NCBI RefSeq assembly: GCF_007556775.1
Contig: NZ_CP041742.1
Span: 744,001-808,000 of the forward strand
Length of the DNA: 64,000 bases
Source: Lysobacter lycopersici
Lineage (GTDB): Bacteria; Pseudomonadota; Gammaproteobacteria; Xanthomonadales; Xanthomonadaceae
Direction: 5' to 3'
The stretch's first letter is position 1. Every line of letters starts with the position of its first letter. The notes beneath the pieces were generated by a model. It searched no databases. It saw only the letters and a program-made list of their open reading frames with translations, and had not been told where the DNA came from. The position numbers and the translations under genes were made by a program. Of the stretch, positions 25,790 through 35,758 are shown in pieces.

Positions 25790-26155
25790 ATGACCATGAA
25801 CAAGGCCCTGATCGCCCTGGCTCTGGGCTTCGCTCTGGCCGCGTGCTCCAACAGCCAGCAGGCCGCCGATTCGGCTGCCGACGCCCAGCAGGCCGCCACC
25901 GACGCCCAGCAGACCGCTGATGCCACCGCCGCCACCGGCGACCAGGCCGCTGCCGACGCTGCCCAGGCTTCCGCCGACGCTGCCGCCCAGGCTGCCGACG
26001 CCGCCGCCACCTCGGCCGACGCCGCTGCCGCCGCCCCGACCGCCGACAAGGCCGATGCCGCTGCCGACGCCGCCGAGCAGGCCGCCGACGCCGCCGACCA
26101 GGCCAAGGACGCCGCCGCCGACGCCGCCACTTCGGCCGACGAAGGCAAGAAGTAA
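25790..26155 (+). CDS. Ala/Asp-rich low-complexity lipoprotein, 121 aa
   Basis: A signal peptide (MTMNKALIALALGFALAACSN) ends in the lipobox LAAC, so Cys becomes the lipidated N-terminus. The mature chain is almost wholly Ala, Asp, Thr, Gln and Lys in AADAA-type repeats, predicting a long uninterrupted helix or coiled coil, as in Lpp-like or periplasmic spacer proteins. The RBS GAGGAAG precedes the start. A close relative follows at 26354. Function is unknown; an envelope role is inferred from localisation. Confidence 0.75.
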   Translation: MTMNKALIALALGFALAACSNSQQAADSAADAQQAATDAQQTADATAATGDQAAADAAQASADAAAQAADAAATSADAAAAAPTADKADAAADAAEQAADAADQAKDAAADAATSADEGKK

Positions 26156-26213
26156 GATCTTCGAGTTCCAGGAATTACCGAGAGGTCAATTTCTGTTTCG
26201 CGAAACTGGAAGG

Positions 26214-26237
26214 GCCGCCGGTTTTCCGGCGGCTTTT
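26214..26237 (+). terminator. rho-independent terminator after first lipoprotein
   Basis: GCCGCCGG-TTTT-CCGGCGGC stem followed by TTTT. It sits between the two Ala-rich lipoprotein genes, which therefore should be separate transcripts. Confidence 0.8.
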
Positions 26238-26353
26238 CCGTAAGCCCCGCCCCTTGATCCATGGGTGGCCCGCCGGCGGATACCGGCCAGCAGCGCGCAC
26301 AGGCGTTGCCTGACAGCAACACAACCCTCAGACAACTCCTCCGGAGACAACAC

Positions 26354-26758
26354 ATGAACACCAAGCTCTTCGTCCTCCTCGCCGCTGGCGTGCTGGCCCT
26401 GTCGGCCTGCAACAAGGAAGCTTCCGATTCCGCCGCCCAGGCCGCCGATTCCGCCGCCCAGGCCGCCGACGCTGCCGGCGACGCCGCCAACGCCGCGACC
26501 GACGCCGCCGGCCAGGCTGCCGACGCCGCGGGCGATGCCGCCGCCGCCGCGACCGACGCGACCGCCACCGCCGCCAGCGATGCCGCCGCCACCGCGACCG
26601 ACGCCGCCGGCGACGCCGCCGCCGCCGCGACCGATGCCGCTGGCCAGGCTGCCGACGCCGCCAAGGGCGCCGCTGCCGACGCGACCCAGGCCGCCGCCGA
26701 CGCCGCCCAGAACGTTGCGGACAAGGCGCAGGACGCCGCCGACGCCGCCAAGAAGTAA
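26354..26758 (+). CDS. second Ala/Asp-rich low-complexity lipoprotein, 134 aa
   Basis: A paralogue of the gene at 25790: a signal peptide with lipobox LSAC ([20 protein letters not shown]), then about 115 residues of AADAA/ATDAA heptad-like repeats ending in Lys-Lys. The codons are almost all GCC/GAC with a strong 3-base periodicity, so the repeats can expand by slippage. It has its own RBS (GGAG) and terminator. The helix-rod design is kept, but the two mature sequences differ in detail, which points to duplication then drift. Confidence 0.75.
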   Translation: MNTKLFVLLAAGVLALSACNKEASDSAAQAADSAAQAADAAGDAANAATDAAGQAADAAGDAAAAATDATATAASDAAATATDAAGDAAAAATDAAGQAADAAKGAAADATQAAADAAQNVADKAQDAADAAKK

Positions 26759-26781
26759 TCGGCGCGCAACGCAGCACCTCG

Positions 26782-26811
26782 AAAGGCCCGCTTCGGCGGG
26801 CCTTTCCTTTT
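26782..26811 (+). terminator. rho-independent terminator after second lipoprotein
   Basis: AAAGGCCCGC-TTCG-GCGGGCCTTT stem-loop followed by CCTTTT. Confidence 0.85.
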
Positions 26812-26922
26812 GGCGTGTCGCCCGCTTCGGCGGACCTTCGCGTTTTCCGCGCGGCCGTATCGCGGGCTCCCGGAGCGACGCTGCGGTTATCCTGTCGCTT
26901 CGCACGCATCGACGACGCCCGC

Positions 26923-28530
26923 ATGCCCGCGCTGACCACGCAGATCGACATCCGCTCGCAGGATTTCGCCGACAACGCCTCCTTCCATCGCGAACTGGTC
27001 GCCGAGCTCGACCGCCGGCTCGCGCGCGCCGCGGACGGCGGCGGCGAGAACGCCCGCGCCAAGCACACCGAACGCGGCAAATTGTTGCCGCGCGATCGCA
27101 TCGTCGCCCTGCTCGATCCGGGCTCGCCCTTCCTTGAGATCGCCCCGCTCGCCGCCGAAGGCATGTACGACGACGCCGCGCCCGCCGCCGGCATGGTCTG
27201 CGGCATCGGCCGGGTCATGGGTCAGGAAGTCGTGGTCGTGGCGAACGATGCCACGGTGAAGGGCGGCACCTACTTCCCGATGACGGTGAAGAAGCACTTG
27301 CGCGCGCAGGAGATCGCGCGCGAGAACCGCCTGCCGTGCATCTACCTCGTCGATTCCGGCGGTGCCTTCCTGCCGCTGCAGGACGAAGTCTTCCCGGACA
27401 GGGAACACTTCGGCCGCATCTTCTACAACCAGGCGCGATTGAGCGCGGAAAACATCCCGCAGATCGCGGTGGTGATGGGCAGTTGCACCGCCGGCGGCGC
27501 CTATGTGCCGGCGATGAGCGACGAAAGCATCATCGTCAAGGGACAGGGCACGATCTTCCTCGGCGGCCCGCCGCTGGTGAAGGCCGCGACCGGCGAAGTG
27601 GTCGATGCCGAAACCCTCGGCGGCGCCGACGTGCACACCAGCATCTCGGGCGTCGCCGACCATTTCGCCGAAGACGATCGCCACGCGCTCGAGATCGCGC
27701 GCGGCATCGTCGGTTCGCTCAACCGCAACAAGTCGCTGCCCGTCGCCACGCAACCGTCGCGCGAACCGCTGTACGCAAGCGAGGAGCTGTACGGCATCGT
27801 GCCCAAGGACGCGCGCCGCCCGTTCGACATCCGCGAAGTGATCGCGCGAATCGTCGACGCCTCGGATTTCCAGGAATTCAAGGCGCGCTACGGCAAGACG
27901 CTGGTCACCGGATTCGCCCACCTGCATGGCTACCCGGTCGGCATCGTCGCCAACAACGGCATCCTGTTCTCGGAAAGCGCGCTCAAGGGCGCGCACTTCA
28001 TCGAACTGTGCAACCAGCGCGGCATCCCGCTGGTGTTCCTGCAGAACATCACCGGCTTCATGGTCGGCAGGAAATACGAACAGGCCGGCATCGCCAAGGA
28101 CGGCGCGAAAATGGTCACCGCCGTCGCATGTTCGAGCGTGCCGAAGTTCACCGTGGTCATCGGCGGCAGTTTCGGCGCCGGCAATTACGCGATGTGCGGA
28201 CGCGCGTACGGCGCGCGTTTCCTGTGGATGTGGCCGAACGCACGCATCAGCGTGATGGGCGGCGAACAGGCCGCGAGCGTGCTGGCCACGGTCAAGCGCG
28301 ACGGCATCGAAGCCAAGGGCGGGAGCTGGAGCGCGGAGGAAGAAGACGCGTTCAAGGCACCGATCCGCGATCAGTACGAATCGCAGGGAAACCCGTACTA
28401 CGCAAGCGCGCGGTTGTGGGACGACGGCATCATCGACCCGGCCGATACCCGCCGCGTACTTGGGCTCGGACTTTCCGCCAGCCTCAACGCGCCGATCGAA
28501 CCCGCGAAGTTCGGCGTATTCAGGATGTAA
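26923..28530 (+). CDS. liuB: 3-methylcrotonoyl-CoA carboxylase, carboxyltransferase (beta) subunit
   Basis: A 535-residue carboxyltransferase. The start at 26923 (MPALTTQID) is chosen over an upstream frame that runs into the terminator of the preceding gene. Typical MCC-beta stretches are [53 protein letters not shown], and later [19 protein letters not shown]. It transfers carboxyl from biotin to 3-methylcrotonyl-CoA, giving 3-methylglutaconyl-CoA. Its alpha subunit is encoded at 32847, separated by bactofilin and feo genes. Confidence 0.93.
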   Translation: MPALTTQIDIRSQDFADNASFHRELVAELDRRLARAADGGGENARAKHTERGKLLPRDRIVALLDPGSPFLEIAPLAAEGMYDDAAPAAGMVCGIGRVMGQEVVVVANDATVKGGTYFPMTVKKHLRAQEIARENRLPCIYLVDSGGAFLPLQDEVFPDREHFGRIFYNQARLSAENIPQIAVVMGSCTAGGAYVPAMSDESIIVKGQGTIFLGGPPLVKAATGEVVDAETLGGADVHTSISGVADHFAEDDRHALEIARGIVGSLNRNKSLPVATQPSREPLYASEELYGIVPKDARRPFDIREVIARIVDASDFQEFKARYGKTLVTGFAHLHGYPVGIVANNGILFSESALKGAHFIELCNQRGIPLVFLQNITGFMVGRKYEQAGIAKDGAKMVTAVACSSVPKFTVVIGGSFGAGNYAMCGRAYGARFLWMWPNARISVMGGEQAASVLATVKRDGIEAKGGSWSAEEEDAFKAPIRDQYESQGNPYYASARLWDDGIIDPADTRRVLGLGLSASLNAPIEPAKFGVFRM

Positions 28531-28671
28531 CCTCCCTGTCTTCAACAATGACGCGCACTTGGCGTCGGAAGTTGTGGCATTGCATCAAGAATTTGTCGTG
28601 GAAGCCGTGCTAGGCTCGGCCTCCCGCGTGAGCGCGGGCGTCTTCTGCATCCCCCGGAGGAAGTCACCAGC

Positions 28672-29187
28672 ATGGCCATTTTCAACACCCCGCAACCCGC
28701 CGCGAAAAAGGATGTCGCGCCCTCGTTCGCCGCCGATCCGCTGCCGCCGCGCGATGCCGCGCCGACGCCGGCCGAATCGCCCGCAACGCAGCCCGCCACG
28801 GGCCCGCGCCCGGTCGCGAACACCGCGAAGGAATCGCTGATCGCCTCCGACCTCACCATCGAAGGCAAGATCGAAGGCAGCGGCCACGTCCGCATCGCCG
28901 GCCGCTTCAAGGGCGACGTCAACGTCCAGGGCGATCTCACCATCGAACCGGGCGCCAAGCTCGCCGGCGGCGTGCGCGCGAACAAGGTCACCGTGTCCGG
29001 CGAACTGGAAGGCAACATCGATTCCGCCTCGCAGGTCGAATTGACCAATTCCGGCGCCATCCACGGCGACCTCAAGGCCGACACGCTGACCGTCGCTTCC
29101 GGCTCGCGCATCCGCGGTCACGTCGAATGCGGCAACTGGGGCGACAAAGCCTCGGCCCGCAACGGCAGCGAACGCGGCAACGGGTGA
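28672..29187 (+). CDS. bactofilin
   Basis: A 171-residue protein. A Pro/Ala-rich disordered N-terminal tail of about 55 residues is followed by the DUF583 right-handed beta-helix core with regular turns (SDLTIEGKIEGSGHVRIAGR, GDVNVQGDLTIEPGAKL, ANKVTVSGELEGNI). Bactofilins polymerise without nucleotide into cytoskeletal filaments that direct cell-wall or polar structures. The downstream zinc-ribbon gene overlaps its stop (GTGA), so the two are translated together. Confidence 0.9.
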   Translation: MAIFNTPQPAAKKDVAPSFAADPLPPRDAAPTPAESPATQPATGPRPVANTAKESLIASDLTIEGKIEGSGHVRIAGRFKGDVNVQGDLTIEPGAKLAGGVRANKVTVSGELEGNIDSASQVELTNSGAIHGDLKADTLTVASGSRIRGHVECGNWGDKASARNGSERGNG

Positions 29188-29537
29188 AGGCCACGGCCCG
29201 CCCCGCCACCGCCGGAGCCACCCGCGCCTGTCCGCACTGCAAGGCGACCATCCTCGAAAGTGCGGCGGTCTGTCCTGCTTGCCGCGGCCACCTGCGCTAC
29301 GACTCCGCGGCGCAGGCAGCCAACGCACCGGAAACGCATTCGCCCTTGCGCGTGGAAGGCGCGATCCGCCACCCGGGCGAAGGCCCGGCGTGGGAATACT
29401 CGATGTTGCTGACCATCCGCAACGCGCGCGGCGAGGAAGTCGCGCGCCAGCTGGTCGGCGTCGGTGCGCTGCAGCCGAACGAAGAACGCACGTTCACGCT
29501 TTCGGTGGAAGTTTCGGCGCCCGGGCGCCGGCGCTGA
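29184..29537 (+). CDS. zinc-ribbon protein translationally coupled to bactofilin, 117 aa
   Basis: Starts at GTG 29184, whose last bases overlap the bactofilin stop. The N-terminus has a two-knuckle zinc ribbon (CPHCK and CPACR, 16 residues apart). The C-terminal 70 residues form a beta-sandwich-like domain (WEYSMLLTIRNARGEEVARQ, RTFTLSVEVSAPG). No family name is certain. Overlap with bactofilin suggests a partner or assembly role. No signal peptide is present, in line with a cytoplasmic location. Confidence 0.7.
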   Translation: MKATARPATAGATRACPHCKATILESAAVCPACRGHLRYDSAAQAANAPETHSPLRVEGAIRHPGEGPAWEYSMLLTIRNARGEEVARQLVGVGALQPNEERTFTLSVEVSAPGRRR

Positions 29538-29540
29538 TCT

Positions 29541-29780
29541 TCAGTCCGGGCCGCAGTTGTCGCAGCCGTCGCAGCCCTTGCCTGCGACGCGCGCTGGCGG
29601 CGCGATCGCACGACCGAGCGGCTTGAACCAGGCCGGCGCGCCTTCGCGCAACAACGGCAACGCCAATGCGATGCGCAGCCTGCGCGTCGCGTTCGGGAAC
29701 TGCTTGCGCATCACCACCGCGATGCTTGCGACCACAGCGAGCGCGATCACCGCGTACTGCGCGAGCAGCCCCGTCGACAT
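29541..29780 (-). CDS. FeoB-associated Cys-rich small membrane protein (DUF6587-like)
   Basis: A 79-residue protein. One N-terminal membrane helix (GLLAQYAVIALAVVASIAVVM) precedes a short basic and amphipathic stretch, and the last residues are a Cys motif, CDGCDNCG. Small Cys-tailed membrane proteins of this shape follow feoB in many bacteria and may hold Fe or an Fe-S unit. The ATG overlaps the feoB stop by one base (TGATG), so the gene belongs to the feo operon. Confidence 0.75.
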   Translation of the reverse strand: MSTGLLAQYAVIALAVVASIAVVMRKQFPNATRRLRIALALPLLREGAPAWFKPLGRAIAPPARVAGKGCDGCDNCGPD

Positions 29781-31675
29781 CAGCCGGCTCCCATCGCAAC
29801 CGCGACCTGGTAAGTCACCAACGAAGCCGCGTAGGCGAGTCCGAACAGGTAAACCGTGGCCGCGGCCATCTTCTTCCACGAACCGGTTTCGCGCTTGATC
29901 GTGGCGAGCGTGGAAATGCAGCCCGGCGCGTAGATGAACCACACCAGCAGCGACAGCGCCGTCGCCACCGTCCAGCCCTGCGAAATCAGCGGCGACAAGG
30001 CCTGCGCCGCGGCATCGTCGGACACCGACAGCGCGTACACGGTCGCGAGCGATGACACCACGACTTCGCGTGCGGCCAGCCCGGGGATCAGCGCAATGCA
30101 GATCTGCCAGTTGAAACCGACCGGCGCGAACACCGCGGTCATCGCGTGGCCGATGCGGCCGGCCAAGCTGTAGTCGATCGCGGGGCCTGCGGCGCCCGCG
30201 GGTGCGCCCGGGAACGACAGCAGGAACCACAACAGGATCGTCAGCGCGAGGATGATGCCGCCGACGCGCTTGAGGAAGATCATCGCGCGTTCCCACAGGC
30301 CGATCAGCAGGTCGCGAGGATGCGGGATGCGGTACGAAGGCAGTTCCAGCAACAACGCGTGCTCGCTCTTGTCGCGTCGCCACTTCTTCATTACGAGTGA
30401 TACAACGACGGCAGAGACAATTCCTGCTACGTAGAGCGTGAACAGCACCAGGCCTTGCAAATTGAACCAACCAACTTTTTGCGCCGGAATGAACGCGCTG
30501 ATAAGCAAGTTGTATACAGGCAAGCGTGCACTGCAAGTCATCAAGGGTGCGACCAGGATCGTCGCAAGCCGGTCGCGCGGATCCTGGATCGAACGCGTGG
30601 ACATGATCCCGGGGACTGCGCAGGCGAAGCTCGACAGCAGCGGGATGAAGCTGCGTCCGGAAAGACCGGCGGCCGCCATGCTGCGGTCGAGCAGGAACGC
30701 CGCACGCGGCAAGTAGCCGGATTCCTCGAGTGCAAGGATGAAGGCGAACAGGATCAGGATCTGCGGCAGGAAAACAATCACGCTGCCGGCACCTGCAATC
30801 ACGCCATCGCATAACAGACTATTGAGCGGCCCTTGCGGGAGCAACACGCCGACCTGCTCGCCGAGCCACTTGAAACCTGCATCGATGCCATCCGAAAACG
30901 GCGTGGCCCATGCGTATACCGCCTGGAACATCAGGAACATCACTACGACAAAAGCCAGCAACCCGATCACGGGATTCAGCAGCCAGCGATCCAGCGCATC
31001 GTCGATCGCCGCGGTGCGCCGGGGCATGCTCACCGCCAGCGACAGCAGGCGTCGCACTTCGGCGTGCAGATCGGCATCGGCCGGCAAACCTGACGGCGCT
31101 TCGTGCGGCATCGCCACGGATGCCTCAAGCTGCTTCACCAGCGCATCGGCGCCACCGCGCTGCACGGCCACCGTTTCCACCACCGGCATGCCGAGTTCGC
31201 GCTGCAGCGCGTCCACGTCGATGGCGATGCCGCGCCGGCGTGCGGCGTCGGCCATGTTCAGCGCGACCAGCATCGGCTTGCCCTGCGCTCGCAGTTCCAG
31301 CACGAAACGCAGGTGCAGGCGCAGGTTGGTGGCATCGACCACGCACACCAGCAGGTCCGGCGCGGGTTCGCCGGGATAGAAGCCGCGGATCAGGTCGCGC
31401 GTCACCGCCTCGTCGAGGCTGGCCGCGTTGAGGCTGTAGGCGCCGGGCAGGTCGAGCACCGCGTAATGGCGGCCGGAGGGCGCGGTGAGCCGGCCTTCCT
31501 TGCGTTCGACGGTGACGCCGGCGTAGTTCGCCACCTTCTGCCGGCTGCCGGTGAGCTGGTTGAACAGCGCGGTCTTGCCGCAGTTCGGATTGCCGACCAG
31601 GGCGATGCGCGGATTCCCGGGATGCGTGCCCTTCGCATGCAGCCCCCGATCCGCGATGGCGACGGCGGCGTTCAT
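29780..31675 (-). CDS. feoB: ferrous iron transporter FeoB
   Basis: A 631-residue protein, slightly short for FeoB (often 700-780). The N-terminal G domain has the P-loop GNPNCGKTALFNQLTG, the G3 motif DLPGAYSL and the G4 motif NMAD. The membrane part carries the two Gate motifs, including CAVPGIMSTR, SARLPVYNLLISAF, and the second GLAAREVVVSSLATVY. It imports Fe2+ across the inner membrane. Order feoA-feoB-Cys protein with a 4-base feoA/feoB overlap indicates one transcript. Confidence 0.95.
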   Translation of the reverse strand: MNAAVAIADRGLHAKGTHPGNPRIALVGNPNCGKTALFNQLTGSRQKVANYAGVTVERKEGRLTAPSGRHYAVLDLPGAYSLNAASLDEAVTRDLIRGFYPGEPAPDLLVCVVDATNLRLHLRFVLELRAQGKPMLVALNMADAARRRGIAIDVDALQRELGMPVVETVAVQRGGADALVKQLEASVAMPHEAPSGLPADADLHAEVRRLLSLAVSMPRRTAAIDDALDRWLLNPVIGLLAFVVVMFLMFQAVYAWATPFSDGIDAGFKWLGEQVGVLLPQGPLNSLLCDGVIAGAGSVIVFLPQILILFAFILALEESGYLPRAAFLLDRSMAAAGLSGRSFIPLLSSFACAVPGIMSTRSIQDPRDRLATILVAPLMTCSARLPVYNLLISAFIPAQKVGWFNLQGLVLFTLYVAGIVSAVVVSLVMKKWRRDKSEHALLLELPSYRIPHPRDLLIGLWERAMIFLKRVGGIILALTILLWFLLSFPGAPAGAAGPAIDYSLAGRIGHAMTAVFAPVGFNWQICIALIPGLAAREVVVSSLATVYALSVSDDAAAQALSPLISQGWTVATALSLLVWFIYAPGCISTLATIKRETGSWKKMAAATVYLFGLAYAASLVTYQVAVAMGAG

Positions 31676-31920
31676 GCGCCGCCCTCGTTGCTTCGCAAGC
31701 GAACGCGCGCGGCCTCGGCGCGACGCAACGCAAAACGGGTGAAGCCGACCTGCACCAGCAGCGGTTCGGCGCCGAGCGGGCCGGCCGCGACCACTTCGAT
31801 CTGCTCGCCGGCGACGAAGCCGAGTTCGCGCAGGCGCCGCGCGATGGGATCGTTCGGCGCGCGCTCCTCCACGGCCTCGACGATGGCAGGCGTGCGCCGC
31901 GCGAGTTCGGTCAGGGTCAT
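31672..31920 (-). CDS. feoA: ferrous iron transport protein FeoA
   Basis: An 82-residue SH3-like protein (RRLRELGFVAGEQIEVVAAG, then TRFALRRAEAARVRL), the typical FeoA fold. It overlaps feoB by four bases (ATGA) and is first in the operon. It is thought to regulate or assist the FeoB G domain in the cytoplasm. A Fur-like site lies immediately upstream. Confidence 0.92.
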   Translation of the reverse strand: MTLTELARRTPAIVEAVEERAPNDPIARRLRELGFVAGEQIEVVAAGPLGAEPLLVQVGFTRFALRRAEAARVRLRSNEGGA

Positions 31921-31939
31921 GGTTCGGGGCGCGTCGCCG

Positions 31940-31963
31940 GAGAATGGGAATTGTTCTCAATTC
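31940..31963 (-). promoter_or_regulatory. Fur-box-like operator upstream of feoA
   Basis: GAGAATGGGAATTGTTCTC with a trailing AATTC contains interleaved GAGAAT/ATTCTC-type hexamers around an AT-rich centre. It lies about 20 bases upstream of feoA, in a position suited to iron-dependent repression by Fur. Confidence 0.6.
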
Positions 31964-32047
31964 TAGCACCGGCCCGCGCCGGACCGACGTGTCGCACGCG
32001 GCCGCTATCATGGGCATTCATCCCGCACGCCCGGCCCGGACCAGCGC

Positions 32048-32833
32048 ATGAGCGAAGCCCTGCAGTTGCACCACGACGGCCCGGTCGCCCGCCTGCGAAT
32101 GGCCCGCGCGCAGGTGCACAACGCCTTCGATGCCGGGCTCATCGCCGACTTGACCGCTGCGCTGGAACGGATCGCGGCCGATGCGGCCGTGCGGGTGCTG
32201 GTGCTGGAAGCCGAAGGCGCGTCGTTCTCCGCCGGCGCCGACCTCAGCTGGATGCGCGGCATGGCCGCCGCCAGCGAAGCCGAGAACCGCGAGGACTCGC
32301 TTGCCCTCGCCCGCCTGATGCGCGCGCTGGACGAATTGCCGAAACCGACCATCGCCCGTGTACAAGGCGCGGCCTTCGGCGGCGGCGTCGGGCTGGTCGC
32401 CTGCTGCGACATCGCCATCGGCGTGCCGGAAGCGAAGTTCGGGCTGACCGAAGCCAAACTCGGCCTGCTGCCGGCGGTGATCTCGCCCTACGTCATCGCC
32501 GCGATCGGTGCGCGCAACGCGCGGCGTTATTTCGCCAGCGCGGAAATCTTCGACGCCGCCGAAGCGCTGCGCATCGGCCTGCTGCACCAGGTCGTGGCCG
32601 CCGATGCACTGGACGCCGCCGTACAGAAACAGATCGACCTGCTGCTGAAGGCGGGGCCCATCGCATCGGCCAGCGCCAAGCAACTCGTGCGCGATGTCGC
32701 CGCGCACGCCGATGGCGCGAAACACGATGCCGACAACGCCGCGCTGATCGCGAAACTGCGCGTTTCGCCGGAAGGACAGGAAGGCCTGTCGGCCTTCCTC
32801 GACAAACGCAAACCGAACTGGATCGTGGAATGA
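32048..32833 (+). CDS. liuC: methylglutaconyl-CoA hydratase (enoyl-CoA hydratase family)
   Basis: A 261-residue crotonase. The oxyanion-hole segments are ASFSAGADLSWM and VQGAAFGGGVGLVACCDIAIG, the latter typical of methylglutaconyl-CoA hydratases. It hydrates 3-methylglutaconyl-CoA to HMG-CoA. Function is assigned from context: the gene is 13 bases upstream of MCC-alpha, and HMG-CoA lyase follows, which is the liu order. Confidence 0.88.
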   Translation: MSEALQLHHDGPVARLRMARAQVHNAFDAGLIADLTAALERIAADAAVRVLVLEAEGASFSAGADLSWMRGMAAASEAENREDSLALARLMRALDELPKPTIARVQGAAFGGGVGLVACCDIAIGVPEAKFGLTEAKLGLLPAVISPYVIAAIGARNARRYFASAEIFDAAEALRIGLLHQVVAADALDAAVQKQIDLLLKAGPIASASAKQLVRDVAAHADGAKHDADNAALIAKLRVSPEGQEGLSAFLDKRKPNWIVE

Positions 32834-32846
32834 GGATCGCCGACTG

Positions 32847-34856
<2,010 letters not shown>

Positions 34857-34858
34857 AC

Positions 34859-35758
34859 GTGGCCTATCCCGCCGAAGTACGCATCGTCGAGGTCGGCCCG
34901 CGCGACGGCCTGCAGAACGAGAAGCTCGACATCGGCACCGCGAACAAGATCGCGCTGATCGATCGTTTGTCCGCGACCGGGCTGCGCAGCATCGAGGCCG
35001 CCGCCTTCGTCAGCCCGAAATGGGTGCCGCAGATGGCGGACGCGGCCGAGGTGCTGGCCGGCATTTCGCGCAAGCCCGGCGTTTCCTACCCGGTGCTGGT
35101 GCCGAACGAACAGGGCTACGAACGCGCCCGCGCCGCCGGCGCCGGGGAAGTCGCGGTGTTCACCGCCGCGTCCGAGGCGTTCAACCTGAAGAACACCAAC
35201 GCCGGCATCGACGAATCGCTGCGCCGCTTCGAACCGGTGCTGGCGCGGGCGAAGGCCGATGGCGTGAAAGTACGCGGCTACGTTTCCACCGTGCTCGGCT
35301 GCCCCTACCAGGGCGAGGTGCCGCTGGCCGACGTGGTCCGGGTTTCGCGTTCGCTGCATGCAATGGGCTGCTACGAGATTTCGCTGGGCGACACCATCGG
35401 CATCGGCACGCCCGGAAAGGCGCGCGCGATGCTGCAGGCGGTCGCCGCCGAAGTGCCGATGCCGGCGCTGGCGGTGCATTTCCACGATACCTACGGCCAG
35501 GCGCTGGCCAACGTGCTCGCCTGCCTCGAGGAAGGCGTGGCCGTGGTCGACAGCGCGGTCTCCGGCGCCGGCGGATGCCCGTATGCCAAGGGCGCCACAG
35601 GCAACGTCGCCAGCGAGGACGTGGTGTACATGCTGCACGGATTGGGAATCCGCACCGGCATCGACCTCGACGCGCTGGCCGCAACCGGGCGCTGGCTCGC
35701 CGGATTGCTGGGCCGCGATACCGGCAGCCGGGTGGGCAAGGCGCTGGCCGCGGCATGA
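34859..35758 (+). CDS. liuE: hydroxymethylglutaryl-CoA lyase
   Basis: Starts at GTG 34859, two bases after the MCC-alpha stop; 299 residues. Family hallmarks are the N-terminal VEVGPRDGLQNEK, the metal-binding HFHDTYGQALAN and the catalytic Cys loop GAGGCPYAKGATGN. It cleaves HMG-CoA into acetyl-CoA and acetoacetate, the last step of leucine breakdown. Its stop overlaps the start of a cyclic di-GMP signalling gene by four bases. Confidence 0.94.
   Translation: MAYPAEVRIVEVGPRDGLQNEKLDIGTANKIALIDRLSATGLRSIEAAAFVSPKWVPQMADAAEVLAGISRKPGVSYPVLVPNEQGYERARAAGAGEVAVFTAASEAFNLKNTNAGIDESLRRFEPVLARAKADGVKVRGYVSTVLGCPYQGEVPLADVVRVSRSLHAMGCYEISLGDTIGIGTPGKARAMLQAVAAEVPMPALAVHFHDTYGQALANVLACLEEGVAVVDSAVSGAGGCPYAKGATGNVASEDVVYMLHGLGIRTGIDLDALAATGRWLAGLLGRDTGSRVGKALAAA

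Noticed and set aside
25860-26740. Periodic GCC/GAC sequence considered as tandem DNA repeats or an array
   Set aside because: Periodicity is explained by Ala/Asp codons of two lipoproteins with proper signal peptides and terminators.
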